Under the pieces are notes generated by a model. It searched no databases. It was not told the origin of the DNA and saw only the letters and a program-made list of their open reading frames with translations. Positions 1-10,517 of a stretch of DNA of 64,000 nucleotides are shown here, piece by piece. Location of the stretch: contig NC_060063.1 of NCBI RefSeq assembly GCF_020283565.1, forward strand, positions 34,310,635-34,374,634. Direction: 5' to 3'. Made by a program: the position numbers and the translations under genes. Source of the DNA: Trifolium pratense. Taxonomy: Eukaryota; Streptophyta; Magnoliopsida; Fabales; Fabaceae. The stretch's first letter is position 1. Each line of letters starts with the position of its first letter.

Positions 1-3000
1 TCAGTCAATCTTTCATACCATGCTCGAGGTGCTTGTTTTAATCCATATAGAGCTTTCTTTAATTTGTAAACATGATTTGGAAAGCTTGGATCAACAAACC
101 CCTTTGGTTGTTCCACATACACTTCTTCATTTAAGTACCCATTGAGGAAAGCACTTTTCACATCCATTTGGAATAGCTTGAATTTTAGAATGCATGCCAC
201 TCCTAGAAGTAATCTAATGGATTCAAGACGAGCAACCGGAGCAAAAGTCTCATCAAAATCTATCCCTTCAATCTGTGAGTATCCTTGTGCAACCAGTCTT
301 GCCTTGTTTCTGGTCACAGTTCCACTTTCATCAGACTTGTTCTTGTAGACCCATTTGGTACCAATTACATTTGCATTTTCTGGTCTAGGAACCAAGTCCC
401 AAACTTCATTCCTCTTGAACTGATTTAGCTCTTCTTGCATAGCATTTATCCAGAACTCATCAGTGAGAGCTTCCTTCACATTTTTTGGCTCAAACTTAGA
501 CACAAAACAAGCATTAGACACTAAGTCAAGTGTCCTTCTAGTAGTAATTCCTTGATTGGGATTACCAATAATCAGGTCTGTAGGATGATTCTTCTGAGTA
601 CGAGTAGAAGGGCCTTTCTTTGGAGTAGCAGAGATTTGTTCAGATGCAGTAACCTCTGTATCATTCTTGGATTCATTAATAGTTTCACAATCTACACCAC
701 CTGTTATAGATGTTATAGCATCTTCTGTATCATCTTCAGCAGTTTCACTTGAGGTGTCATCTATTACCACATTTATAGACTCCATCATGGTTTTGGTTCT
801 ATTATTATATACTCTGTAGGCTCTGCTAATTGTTGAGTATCCCAAGAATATGCCCTCATCACTTTTAGGGTCCATTTTGGTTCTTGGTTCTCTATCAGAC
901 AAGATGTAGCATTTACTACCAAACACATGGAAGTGCTTAACAGTAGGTTTCCTCTCTTTCCATAATTCGTACAGAGTAGTTGTAGTTCCAGATCTCAGGG
1001 TGACACGATTATGGATATAACAGGCAGTATTCATAGCTTCTGCCCAAAAACCATGGGAAAGTTTCTTTGCATGTAACATTACCCTTGCAGACTCTTGTAT
1101 AGTTCTATTTTTCCTTTCTACTACACCATTTTGTTGTGGTGTAATGGGAGATGAGAATTCATGTATGATGCCTTCAGAGGCACAAAAGTCAGAGAACTTG
1201 GAGTTTTCAAACTCCTTACCATGATCACTCCTGATCCTTAATACAACATTGTTTTTCTCCCTTTGAAGTTGAATACATAGATCTTTGAATACATCAAAGG
1301 TTTCTGATTTCTTTCTAATAAAATTTATCCAGGTGTATCTAGAAAAGTCATCAACAACAACATATGCGTACCTTTTTCCTCCTAAGCTTTCAGTTTGCAT
1401 AGGACCCATCAAGTCCATGTGTAGAAGTTCAAGAACTCTGGTGGTGGTAAGATGCTGCAGCTTTGGATGAGGCATCTTGGTTTGTTTTCCAATTTGACAG
1501 TCTCCACATATGCTACCTTCTTCGATTTTGAGGTTTGGTAGTCCTCTGATGGCTTCTTTAGATATTGCTTTATTCATGCTTCTTAGATTAAGATGGCCAA
1601 GCTTTTGGTGCCACAGTTTTACTTCATCTTCTTTAGTGATTAAGCATGTTGACATATTTGCTTCTTCTTGAGGAACCCATAGATAGCAGTTGTCTTTTGA
1701 TCTGACACCTTTCATCAAAATCTCACCCTCGTTGTTTGTAACCAAACATTCAGACTTGGTGAAGTTTACTTTCATTCCTTGGTCACATAGTTGACTAATA
1801 CTTATCAAATTTGCAGTCAATCCTCTTACTAACAACACATTGTTTAGTTTAGGCAAGCTATTACTTCTGAGCTCCCCTATCCCAACAATTTCTCCTTTTG
1901 CACCATCACCAAAGGTAACAAAGCTGGTTGAATAAGACTTTATACCGACAAGAAATTTACTTATTCCGGTCATGTGTCTTGAACAGCCACTATCGAAGTA
2001 CCAGTCTTCCCTTGATGAAGCTCTAAGTGATGTGTGAGCAATCAGAGCAGTAATCTCTTCTTCAGGTTGAGTTGTATCACTTTTCTTCTCATTTTCACCT
2101 TTAGGTTTCCATTCTTGTTGAGTAGGGGCAGTTGTGGAAACAGGTTTGTGTTGAGGACGTCTGTTAGGGTACCCATATAGTTTGTAGCAGTAAGGCCTTA
2201 TGTGCCCTTTTCTACCACAGTAATGACATCTCCAAGCATGGTGCTTTCTTCTATTTCTTGACATGGGATGCTGCTGATGATGCTGCGGCTTCTGATAAGG
2301 CATCCTTTGCTTTTGAGTTTCTCTAGGATCCATGTACATGAGGTCAGGACTGTATTTTTTGAATTTGTTGACATTCTCATAGCTAAGCCCAATATTCCTA
2401 GGCTTTCGAACATTTTTCTCTAAGATTTCTTCCAGTTGTCCATCAGCCTTATGAAGTTTGTCAAGATGCTCATCATCTTTATACAACATGTCAGAGAATT
2501 TTCTCAGCCGCCAAATGTCAGTATTTAATTTTTTAATGACTTCCTTAGCTTCTTCAAGATCAGAGGATAGATAATTTACCTTCTTTTGAAGTTCCTCCAT
2601 CTTTGAGATATTCTCAAATTTTTCTGCTTTTAACTCATTGATGGTTACCTTTTGTTTCTCAATAACCCTGCAGATTTCAAGATCAGAGGATAGATAATTT
2701 ACCTTCTTTTGAAGTTCCTCCATTTTTGAGATATTCTCAGATTTTTCTGCTTTTAACTCATTGATGGTTACCTTTTGTTTCTCAATAACCCTGCAGATTT
2801 CTTCACTTTTAAGACAAAGTTCCTTGTAGGATGTAGCAAGCTCTTCATAGGTTACCTCTCCATCATCAGATTCTGTATCAGATGTAACAATACCTGTTAA
2901 GACTGAGATATGTTTAGCAGTTACAGATGCTGTATCATCTTCTGAGTCATCATCCTCAGACCAACTGACAGTTAGCCCTTTCTTTGCTCTCTTCTGATAT

Positions 3001-3965
3001 GTTGGACACTCAGGTCTGATGTGACCATATCCTTCACATTCATGACATCGAATGTTTCTGTTTAAGTTTGATTTTTCATCACCTTTTGGTTTTCCTTGAT
3101 TTTCATTGCTGCGCATAGTGCCTGAAGCATTGTTTTTGAAATTTGATCTGGGTCTCTTATCCATTCGTTTCAGAACTTTGTTGAATTGTTTTCCCAATAA
3201 CACCATGGCCTCAGAGATACTCTCATTAGATTCTTCTTCATCCTCCAGTTCTTCTTCATTATTTTTAGATGAGAAGGCAATGCTCTTATTTTTCTTTTCA
3301 CTTCTTCCATTTGCAACACTTTCATAAGTTTGGAGTGATCCAACCAGTTCATCCAGCTTCATCTGAGATATGTTTTTGGCTTCTTCCATAGCTGTGACTT
3401 TCATATCAAATTTCTTTGGAAGTGATCTAAGCATTTTTCTTACTAACTTTTCTTCGGGAATTTTCTCCCCTAAAGCATCAAATTGATTATCATAGTCTAG
3501 AATAGTCATATGAAAATCTTGAATTGTTTCCTCCTCCTTCATACGTAAATTTTCAAACTGAGTAGTAAGGATCTGTAATTTAGACATTTTTACCTGAGGA
3601 GTACCTTCATGAACAGTTTCAAGAATCTTCCAAGCTTCCTTTGCTGAGACACATTTTTTGATTAGTTTAAAGATGTGTTTGTCTACCCCATTGTATAATG
3701 CATATAATGCTTTTGAGTTTCCCAAAGCAAGCTCATCCTCTTCTTTAGACCAGTCCTCCTCAGCTTTTAGTTCAAGTGTTGGCTTTCCATCCTTGTCCAT
3801 GACCACAGGGGGGTCCCATCCTTTCAGAACAGCCTTCCAAGTTTTGCTATCCATAGATTTTAGGAAAGCAATCATGCGTGATTTCCAATAATCATAGTTG
3901 GAGACACCAACTAGAAGCGGTGGTCTGCTTACAAGCCCTCCTTCCTTTTCAATGTTGCCAGACAT
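1..3965 (-). CDS. gag-pol: Ty1/copia gag-pol polyprotein (partial, C-terminus outside window)
   Basis: ATG at 3965; about 1,321 codons were read open to the left edge without a stop in the parts I translated. Domains in order: UBN2-type copia gag (about residues 20-220, with NYDYWK near the start); a first CCHC knuckle [14 protein letters not shown] (about 307-320); an acidic and coiled-coil linker; a second knuckle [14 protein letters not shown] (about 580-593); aspartic protease [10 protein letters not shown] (about 655); integrase with HMDLMGPM (about 847), [10 protein letters not shown] and [10 protein letters not shown]; then the first part of RT, ending in [15 protein letters not shown] at the edge. 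The rest of RT, RNase H and any env-like ORF lie outside. The frame may be intact, so the element could be young. The linker carries a 41-codon tandem duplication (2553-2798). Confidence 0.9.
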   Translation of the reverse strand, partial: MSGNIEKEGGLVSRPPLLVGVSNYDYWKSRMIAFLKSMDSKTWKAVLKGWDPPVVMDKDGKPTLELKAEEDWSKEEDELALGNSKALYALYNGVDKHIFKLIKKCVSAKEAWKILETVHEGTPQVKMSKLQILTTQFENLRMKEEETIQDFHMTILDYDNQFDALGEKIPEEKLVRKMLRSLPKKFDMKVTAMEEAKNISQMKLDELVGSLQTYESVANGRSEKKNKSIAFSSKNNEEELEDEEESNESISEAMVLLGKQFNKVLKRMDKRPRSNFKNNASGTMRSNENQGKPKGDEKSNLNRNIRCHECEGYGHIRPECPTYQKRAKKGLTVSWSEDDDSEDDTASVTAKHISVLTGIVTSDTESDDGEVTYEELATSYKELCLKSEEICRVIEKQKVTINELKAEKSENISKMEELQKKVNYLSSDLEICRVIEKQKVTINELKAEKFENISKMEELQKKVNYLSSDLEEAKEVIKKLNTDIWRLRKFSDMLYKDDEHLDKLHKADGQLEEILEKNVRKPRNIGLSYENVNKFKKYSPDLMYMDPRETQKQRMPYQKPQHHQQHPMSRNRRKHHAWRCHYCGRKGHIRPYCYKLYGYPNRRPQHKPVSTTAPTQQEWKPKGENEKKSDTTQPEEEITALIAHTSLRASSREDWYFDSGCSRHMTGISKFLVGIKSYSTSFVTFGDGAKGEIVGIGELRSNSLPKLNNVLLVRGLTANLISISQLCDQGMKVNFTKSECLVTNNEGEILMKGVRSKDNCYLWVPQEEANMSTCLITKEDEVKLWHQKLGHLNLRSMNKAISKEAIRGLPNLKIEEGSICGDCQIGKQTKMPHPKLQHLTTTRVLELLHMDLMGPMQTESLGGKRYAYVVVDDFSRYTWINFIRKKSETFDVFKDLCIQLQREKNNVVLRIRSDHGKEFENSKFSDFCASEGIIHEFSSPITPQQNGVVERKNRTIQESARVMLHAKKLSHGFWAEAMNTACYIHNRVTLRSGTTTTLYELWKERKPTVKHFHVFGSKCYILSDREPRTKMDPKSDEGIFLGYSTISRAYRVYNNRTKTMMESINVVIDDTSSETAEDDTEDAITSITGGVDCETINESKNDTEVTASEQISATPKKGPSTRTQKNHPTDLIIGNPNQGITTRRTLDLVSNACFVSKFEPKNVKEALTDEFWINAMQEELNQFKRNEVWDLVPRPENANVIGTKWVYKNKSDESGTVTRNKARLVAQGYSQIEGIDFDETFAPVARLESIRLLLGVACILKFKLFQMDVKSAFLNGYLNEEVYVEQPKGFVDPSFPNHVYKLKKALYGLKQAPRAWYERLT
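2553..2798 (-). repeat. 123-bp tandem duplication inside SIRE-A gag-pol
   Basis: Two adjacent copies (2553-2675 and 2676-2798) with exactly 123-bp spacing differ at only a few bases. Because 123 is a multiple of three, the duplication adds 41 residues to the coiled-coil linker between the two CCHC knuckles without shifting the frame. The related element SIRE-B does not show it. Confidence 0.92.
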
Positions 3966-4000
3966 TTTCCCTGGAGCTCACCCTATAACCAGAAAGGGTG

Positions 4001-4017
4001 CCTGCTCTGATGCCAAT
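4001..4017 (-). other. Primer-binding site of SIRE-A (initiator tRNA-Met type)
   Basis: On the minus strand, directly after the LTR end, the sequence reads ATTGGCATCAGAGC. The usual plant copia site complementary to initiator tRNA-Met is TGGTATCAGAGC, so there is one T-to-C difference. SIRE-B has the unchanged form. Confidence 0.85.
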
Positions 4018-5010
4018 TGAAATCTGGCACGCAGTGAACACAATGCTGCACAAGATGCTATAGCACACGTTGCAGCAAGACAGTCGCAGAACACAGTAAA
4101 TAAATAAATAAATTGCAGAACAATAAATAAGACAGGAAATTGTTAACCCAGTTCAGTGCAACGTCACCTACTCTGGGGGATACCAATCCAGGAATGAATC
4201 CACTATAATAGCTCTAGTTCAAAGCCCTCGACCAACACCCGGTACTTGACTTATCACCTAGACACTACCCGTGCAATCCTACCTAAGAACCTCTTAGATA
4301 ATGAGACCCCGTCCCAAATTCCTTCTAACAACACATACTATGTTGCTGTCAATAACAATAATCAGGATGGAGACACTCTCCTAGAAACTAGACCACACTC
4401 TTGCTTAAAAGCTTATGAGTGAATCACACACACTAACTCCGTGCTTCAAAGCTTAGGAGTAGCTTACAATTAACAACCAAAACACAGTCCTAAACCTGCA
4501 TCAAATTGACACAAGAAAGGCTGACAAAAGACACACACTCTAAACCTTAAAAACTCACACTTTGTAAAAAACACGGTTTAGAATACATGAGTTGTAAAGG
4601 CTTGAGGCTTCACATATTTATAGTCTTCAATTGTCTTGATGTCCAAGTTAGGTCTTCAGACATGTACAACTGTAAGAATTGCGGCCCAACCCTAAATTAA
4701 TTTCAAAAATATAATTTGTTTGTTTCATGTTGTACCAAACAAAAAAAAAACGCCAAAAATATAATATAATTATATTTTTGTTTTAAATAACTTTCCTTTG
4801 ACCGACTTCAATAAAACTTGCTGAGCAAGGCTCGTTTTGCCCAGACGCACGTGCCTGAATATATAATTGAAGCAAATCTTGACTCAGATTTGAAATAAAA
4901 ATTCTGCACGAAAACAGAGCTTCAGTATGCTGTACTATAACGCTACAGCATCTCAGTCCAGCATCTGGCTGGTTGGCTTTTGCAAAATGTAGCCAATCAA
5001 AACACCAACA
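4018..5010 (-). repeat. 5' LTR of SIRE-A (993 bp)
   Basis: On the minus strand it starts TGTTGG and ends TTTCA just before the primer-binding site. The other border is fixed by the uninterrupted copy of the host sequence at 10344. A TATAAATA box lies at 4622-4615 on the minus strand. The SIRE-B LTR (39643-40649, 1007 bp) starts and ends the same way and shares a block about 160 bp before the LTR end (minus-strand 4188-4166; plus-strand 40449-40473). No gene is present; short ORFs here are noise. Confidence 0.88.
4615..4622 (-). promoter_or_regulatory. TATA box of SIRE-A LTR
   Basis: The minus strand reads TATAAATA about 390 bp into the LTR, followed by a GT-rich leader. The position suits an LTR core promoter. 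Transcription start is inferred about 30 bp downstream. Confidence 0.6.
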
Positions 5011-5731
5011 AGTTTTATATTGGTTTTCAAAGGTACTTATATAGGTAAGTGAGCGCGTGAGAGCAGAGCATTTATTTTATCTAAGTATAACGCTAGTCAA
5101 GATTTGCGAGAGCTGAGATTAGTGTTTTTAAATCAAATATAATTCTCGAAAACTGACAACTGTTTTATTTTCTTAAGCAGTTTTTAATTAAACGTTGATT
5201 ATAATTTTTCACGAGAGTGAGAATTAATTAAAGTAAAAATCAATAGAGCGAGAGCGTGAGATTTCTACTAGATAGTAAAAACTGAACATTAACTCTGATT
5301 CGCAACGAGAGTTGGGATTAGAGTTAATTAAATTATATTGTTTTTCAAACAATATTTTATTAGCGGGTGCGAGGACGAGAGTTAAGCACCACCTTTATAA
5401 TTTATAATACTAGTCAAGATTTGCGAGAGCTGAGATTAGTGTTTTTAAAACAATATAGTTTCGAAGACTTAACAGTTTGTCTAGCACGAATTAAGCATTG
5501 AACCCTCTGAAGCAACTAAGAGCACATCCTAGTAATACTTATTCCAATTTAATTTAAAAATCAAGAAAAATATATTTTATAATTTAATTCCCCTTTAATT
5601 CAATCATTAAGCCTTAGATTTACAAAGTAACATTAGAATACGGTAGGTCGATTATTGGTCCTTTGGGTTCGATATCTTTTTAAAACTACACGACACGACT
5701 GTATACTTGCATTCACGTTGTCACACGATCA
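5011..5731 (+). repeat. 5' LTR of Athila-like element (3' part)
   Basis: The end at ATCA (5731) lies seven bases before the primer-binding site. The region is rich in repeated CGAGAG-type motifs followed by TGAG or TTG and spaced tens of bases apart. One block of about 37 bp occurs twice, at about 5092 and 5409. The missing first kilobase of this LTR is represented at 9333-10343. Confidence 0.83.
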
Positions 5732-5737
5732 AGTTTT

Positions 5738-5755
5738 TGGCGCCGTTGCCGGGGA
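5738..5755 (+). other. Primer-binding site, tRNA-Asp type
   Basis: TGGCGCCGTTGCCGGGGA is complementary to the 3' end of plant tRNA-Asp, as used by Athila and related gypsy elements. It lies just inside the 5' LTR end. Confidence 0.88.
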
Positions 5756-5825
5756 CCAATTTAGTCGATATCGTAACTCCAATGTTGCACCGTAGAGACT
5801 AAGGCATTTTTATTTTAAATTTTAA

Positions 5826-6628
5826 ATGGAATACCCGTATTTCCTCTACGACCACCACTCCCAATATTATGAGGAACCACAAAATCACCATAAATCCAAT
5901 CTCGAAATATTAATGGAGGATTTCATTAAGACTCAAACACTCTCTAGGCTAGAGTTTTGGAAGCACAAACTCGCATAAATAAAGAAGTAAATGAAGCTTT
6001 CATGAAGATAAACACTAAGGTCGAGTCCCTCGAGGCCGATAGCAAGGCAATAGCGACTCACATCTCCTTGCTTGCACAAACGTCCCTAGGATTGTTCACT
6101 AAGATTCATGTAGACGTCATAACAACTAATGAAAGTCAAAATAAAAATCCTAAAGAGAGTGATAATGAAATCAATGAGAAATCTAACGAGAAAAATATAG
6201 AGATTGAGAAAATTCCACCTACACCGCCTAAAGAGGAAGGTGACAAAGAGGTAGAGAAGAAACCAACTTACATCCTCCCTCCCCCTTACAATCCACCGAC
6301 CCCTTTCACCCAAAGGCTTGTGGAAGCCAAGGTAGAAGCCCAATCTAAAAGGGATGTAGAAGAGTTGAAAAACATAAACACTAATGCCCCTTTGTATGAA
6401 ATCCCGTATAAAAAGACAAATTTAGAGGACAATAGGGAAACTATTGGTGTTAAAAAGGGGAGAGTAGACTTTGAGGTGGCTAATGAAGAAGTTAAACCTA
6501 GTCCCGAAAAACTAATAATAAAAATTGATCCAGAACCACCACCACACGTTCAGACCTCTGAACCTCCCTATAGGAAAAAGAAAATAAAGAGTGAAGGGTA
6601 TGGGAGATGGGTTGAAAGGTGGCGATGA
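5826..6628 (+). pseudogene. Athila-type gag-like ORF, frameshifted
   Basis: A short frame starts at ATG 5826 (about 49 codons, ending in TAA near 5975). It is continued in another frame from about 5957 to the stop at 6628 (223 codons). The predicted join is around 5950-5960, which implies a one-base shift. The first part is rich in Tyr, His and Asp; the second begins with an amphipathic, coiled-coil-like stretch and has Pro-rich segments with PPPYNPPTPFTQRL. That pattern resembles the C-terminal part of Athila-type Gag, but no CCHC knuckle is present. A role in particle formation is doubtful. The family assignment is from recollection of the pattern, not from a search. Confidence 0.6.
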
Positions 6629-7334
6629 AAACCAAGATTAATTAGGAGTTTAATCGGAGATTCATAGTGCTTACACTTCTAAACAGTCGAGCCAACGACG
6701 TTAAACAAAAGCGCTACGTGGGAGGCAACCCATGACTTTTATCGTTTTCTTTTATTTTTGCTTTCTTTTTCTTTGAATTGTTTCCCTGTTTTTCTGTGTG
6801 ATTTTATTTCCGCATATTTTAGTATTTTCATTCAAACGTTTCTTTTCCATTTCAATACATTATTAAGTATTTTATTAGTATTCATTTTAGTCATTATTTT
6901 CAAAAATCTTCAATTATTTTCGTAACCGTCTATTAGTCGATTAGTATATGCATTTACAAATGTCTATTTATTTGGTCAAACAAAATTAAATGTGCATTCA
7001 ATCAAAAGAATAATATTTGGTCAAAAAGCCTTTTTCAAAGCAAACAAAACTCAATTTCCCACACTCTTACAAGGAGCATGGCGTGACCATGCTATAGATT
7101 TCATAGGGAAAATGTTTTTGGAAGTTCATGGCATGCAAAATTTTGATTCCCTTACACAATTTCCTTTTCACCTTTCAAAACAATCAATGAAAAATTAATT
7201 GGTAGGACCTTGTGTTTCATAAGGAGATTCTTTTTCAAAGTTATAAATACATGTCTTTCAACACAAACTAAACTCACCATTTCTACAACATTCTTTCTAA
7301 AGCATAAATTCTCTATCTATTTCCAAATCACAAA
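6629..7334 (+). other. Non-coding spacer with conserved retroelement box
   Basis: No convincing gene is seen. Around 6690-6735 there is a GC-richer block containing GTCGAGCCAACGACGTTAAA and, just after it, CGTGGGAGGCAACCCA, in otherwise AT-rich DNA. I recall similar boxes downstream of gag-like ORFs in Athila-related plant elements. Its function is unknown to me. The rest is T-rich, low-complexity sequence. Confidence 0.5.
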
Positions 7335-8348
7335 ATGGTTTATGAGTTAGTTTTTAGAAGAAGTTCAAATCAATCTCAAGTTTACGAGGATTTGAAAAGA
7401 AGGGAAATACAAGCTACAAGGTATGCCGACAATTCTATCTAAAGAAAATTAGGATTGTTAGATAGCGTAAATTATTTGCTTGATAATTTAAATCTTCGAC
7501 ATTTCCTATCTCAACAAAATCCCGTTTATACTCAACTAACGCTAGAATTCCTAAGCTCTTTAATTGTTAACACTGTTCGTGAAACTAGGAGTTCGCATGG
7601 CGCTGTTTATTTTAGAATGTTTAATACTGAGTATGAATTTTCTTTGAATGATATGGCTGACCTATTGCATTTCCCCCATGGACCAAATGTAACATGTGAA
7701 GTCCATGATAATGAACAGTGGCAAAATAGTTTTAGCCACTTTTGGATGACTATCACCGGTAAACAAATTAATAGTCATGAAGGAAATAAGGCCTCATCCA
7801 TCCATAATCCGGCCTTACGCTATTTCCGCCACTTATTGGCACATACCATCTTTGGCCGAGCCTCTTTTAGCAAAGTTAACTCCAAAGAAATGTTTTACAT
7901 GTTTGCTGCAATTAGAAAAATGAAAATTAACACCGTCCCGTTTTTATTTTCACATATGCTTTCACAAGTTAATACAAGTCGGGGCGGAGCGATAATTTTT
8001 GGAGGGCTAATCACGACCATAGCTAAAGCCATAGGACTAGGACCTCGATTAGAAAATTTAGAACATATTCCACCTCGGTTAATCAATGAAGATATGGTAA
8101 GGAGTATGAACCTAGTAAGGTTAAGAGAAGACGGTAGATATGATTTAATGATTCAAAATCGTGTTTTTAATAATATCACCCTTCCTAACCAATGGCTAAC
8201 GGATGTACGTGACCCGAGAAATCTTTGCTATACTAATAATTCTACGACTAATAGAGCTCCCACGCACATTTCTCCAAATGTTGCTGCTGGTGGGGGCGCA
8301 AGCATTGTTCCACCTACCACAGGTTTTACGCTCCAATTCTACTCTTGA
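7335..8348 (+). pseudogene. Athila ORF-1-type protein with one early stop
   Basis: The frame opens at ATG 7335, meets a single TAA at 7440-7442 (codon 36) and then stays open to 8348, giving about 337 codons including the stop. Features fit the plant 'Athila ORF-1' family: LTLEFLSSL, RMFNTEYEFSLNDMADLLHF, NPALRYFRHLLAHTIFGR and GGLITTIAKAIGLGPR. The biochemical role of this family is not established. No signal peptide or membrane helix stands out. The protein is followed by a non-coding tail, not by pol, so the element needs enzymes in trans. An ORF starting at TTG 7455 would avoid the stop, but the in-frame upstream ATG suggests that the stop is a lesion. Confidence 0.72.
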
Positions 8349-9332
8349 GTCGCAACAGTGAGGGCACTGTTGGATTTAAGTTTAGGGGAGTATTCTACTA
8401 TCTTTATTTATTTTAAATTTTTAGTTATTTGAATTTTTATTTCCTTTCGCATAATAAAAAATTGAATTTATAGTATCTTCTTTGGTTTTCTAAATTTTTC
8501 ATTTTCTTGAGCCAAATTAAAAAAATTTCCAAAGACTTAGGATAATAGCTCACTTAGAAAGTATATAGGTTAAGAAAAGACGAGAGGCTAAGTTAAGGAA
8601 ATTAGGGAATTTTACAACAAAATCGGTATTTTTCCAACACACAGAAGTCTCCCTAGTATAGATATCAATTTGAATAACCATTGTGCCAAAATCTCCTGAT
8701 TTAAATTTGTGGAATCCTTTAGTAGTTTATCTATCCAGTCGGACACCATCTATAAAGTCACACATTAAGTAGGTTTGTCGATGAATATAAGCGAATCATC
8801 CAAGCAAATTTTTAAGGTCATACTGTGGTAATACGGTTAAACCTTAAAGGAAAAAAATAATATAAGGTCATACTGTGGTAATACGGTTAAACCTTGAAAA
8901 AAAAAATATATTTATATGATTGCTCATACAAAAAATTTGCATCATCAAGCTAATTGCGAGTTGAAAAAGATGAATAAAGACGCTAACCGGTTTTCTTACC
9001 ATGTGTGTGACATAGATAAAGGGTCTTAATGTGACTGTCTAGAATGAAAAAGGATGAAACAAAGGAGAAGATTTAGATTTTAGTACAACGGCATGATCCA
9101 AATTCGATATGTATAAGAGGGAGAACTTTGTGTGTCGTTGAAATACCCTTCTTGACTGTATAAAGAACCTAACTAATTAATCTTAGCCGATTTAAATTTC
9201 TGACCACGTATGAGTACCTGTGATGTTATTTTTCTCTAAGTCTGTGTGTGTGAGTTGCTTCGCATTTCAAATGTTTTCTATATGCAAGCTAAATTGCTTG
9301 AGGACAAGCAATGGTTCAAGTTTAGGGGAGTT
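8349..9332 (+). other. Non-coding tail of Athila-like element, ending in polypurine tract
   Basis: No ORF of interest. It contains a 50-bp-period direct repeat (8814-8895). A motif with GCTTGAGGACAAGCAATGG near 9296-9314 leads to the polypurine tract TTTAGGGGAGTTTGATA, where the 3' LTR begins at 9333. The GAGGACAAGCAA to AGGGGAG arrangement is typical of this element type. Confidence 0.7.
8814..8895 (+). repeat. Two direct copies of a 32-bp unit, period 50 bp
   Basis: The 32-bp unit beginning AAGGTCATACTGTGGTAATA occurs at 8814-8845 and again at 8864-8895, apparently identical, separated by an A-rich linker. Confidence 0.9.
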
Positions 9333-10517
9333 TGATACACCTAAAAAGATGCTATTTATTTAGTTAATTTACTATTATATTTTATATGTTTTTATTTCGA
9401 TTTCGAAGTTTTATTATATAAATAGTTACTTATTTCTCGTATTTTAAATAAACAGATAAAAAGTGCACGAATTGAAGAAAGGAGCAAAAATGACTAAAAA
9501 GGAGCAAAAACGGACGAAAAAGGCCACACATGTGCAGCCAATTGGGCCACACATGTGCAGCCCACCAGCACAACACGCAAGCATACATGCCGCTCACCAA
9601 CAAGCCCAAGATGGCGCCCACCAGCTGGCCATCAATGGCGCTCACCAACCTGCTCCAAGTGGCGGTCGCCACTTCCTTCAAGATCATGGCCATCCATGTG
9701 ATCAAACGGCCACGCGAGATTCTCAACAAGTCCCACATCGGCCAGAATTTGTTTCCCCCCTTTTGTATTTTAGTATAAATAGGCTAGTTCTCTTCACTCA
9801 AAAACATAACACTTGACTTGGAGAATTGAGAACTAGGCTTAGTACCACAAGGTTTTCTTCTCTAAAGTTGAGAGTTTAGTATTATTTTATTCTCCGTTGA
9901 GAATTTAATAAGTTTTTTTTATTTCCCGGCGTCTGTACTTTCAGCCTTTTTATTTCAGGTTCTCATTTTATTTTATGGTCTTATTTATTTCTTGTCTTTA
10001 TTTTATTGCTTTTATTTTATGCTTTTAATTTTCGCTTTTATTTTTATTATGTCTTTTTATTTATTTGCCTATTTTATTTTTATGTCTTTAGTTTTAATTA
10101 TGTCTAGCTAAATTAATATTGCTAGGATGTGTAGCTAGTAGCTAATAGGGGTTCGGTAGTTAATTCGTGCTTAATAGTTTTCAACCACCAGTTTTAAATA
10201 AATACGTTTTCAAATGATTTGTCACGAGAGTGAGGATTGTTTTAAAGGCAATAAACCAACATTGACGAGAGTTGAGGTTTAGGGTCGGATAGTTAAAACT
10301 GATCGTTAGTTCTAAAGTCCGCGAGAGCTATTTAGGATTGATGAGTTTTATATTGGTTTTCAAAGGTACTTATATAGGTAAGTGAGCGCGTGAGAGCAGA
10401 GCATTTATTTTATCTAAGTATAACGCTAGTCAAGATTTGCGAGAGCTGAGATTAGTGTTTTTAAATCAAATATAATTCTTGAAAACTGACAACTGTTTTA
10501 TTTTCTTAAGCAGTTTT
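9333..10517 (+). repeat. 3' LTR of Athila-like element (5' part)
   Basis: Starts TGATACACC after the polypurine tract. Contains TATAAATAGG at 9774-9783 and a GC-rich U3 segment with two copies of a CACACATGTGCAGCC block (9526-9560). Sequence from 10344 matches 5011 onwards. It is broken off at 10517 by the copia-P LTR. GTTTT (10513-10517) is the expected 5-bp target duplication of copia-P; its partner is outside the window. Confidence 0.85.
9774..9783 (+). promoter_or_regulatory. TATA box of Athila-like LTR
   Basis: TATAAATAGG, about 440 bp into the LTR, is followed by a CT-rich leader. It is the likely core promoter; the start site is inferred about 30 bp downstream. Confidence 0.6.

Larger units (their letters stand above)
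1..5010 (-). mobile_element. SIRE-A: Sirevirus-like Ty1/copia retrotransposon, 5' half
   Basis: Reading leftwards on the minus strand, the order is LTR (5010 to 4018), primer-binding site, and a long open gag-pol frame that runs off the window edge inside reverse transcriptase. Two separated CCHC knuckles and the gag type match the second element (SIRE-B, 39643-61585), which also has an env-like ORF. The right end abuts LTR sequence of an Athila-like element: the bases from 5011 continue a sequence that is uninterrupted at 10344, so SIRE-A inserted into that LTR. The expected 5-bp target duplication is AGTTT (5011-5015), but its partner lies left of the window. Confidence 0.9.
5011..10517 (+). 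mobile_element. Athila-like LTR retrotransposon without pol (non-autonomous), LTRs interrupted
   Basis: Order: 5' LTR remainder (5011-5731), tRNA-Asp-type primer-binding site (5738), a gag-like ORF relic, an ORF of the Athila ORF-1 type, a long non-coding tail, a polypurine tract (about 9320-9332) and a 3' LTR (9333-10517). There is no protease, RT, RNase H or integrase. The two LTR fragments overlap over about 174 bp (5011-5182 and 10344-10517) with a single difference seen. Combining them, a full LTR would be about 1.73 kb and the whole element about 7 kb. The LTR starts TGAT and ends ATCA. This is the outermost layer of the nest in the window. Confidence 0.85.

Noticed and set aside
9463..9816. 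117-codon ORF in the Athila-like 3' LTR and its overlapping and antisense partners
   Set aside because: Lies across the U3/TATA region of an LTR, has His/Gln/Pro repeats from GC-rich tracts, and no family resemblance.
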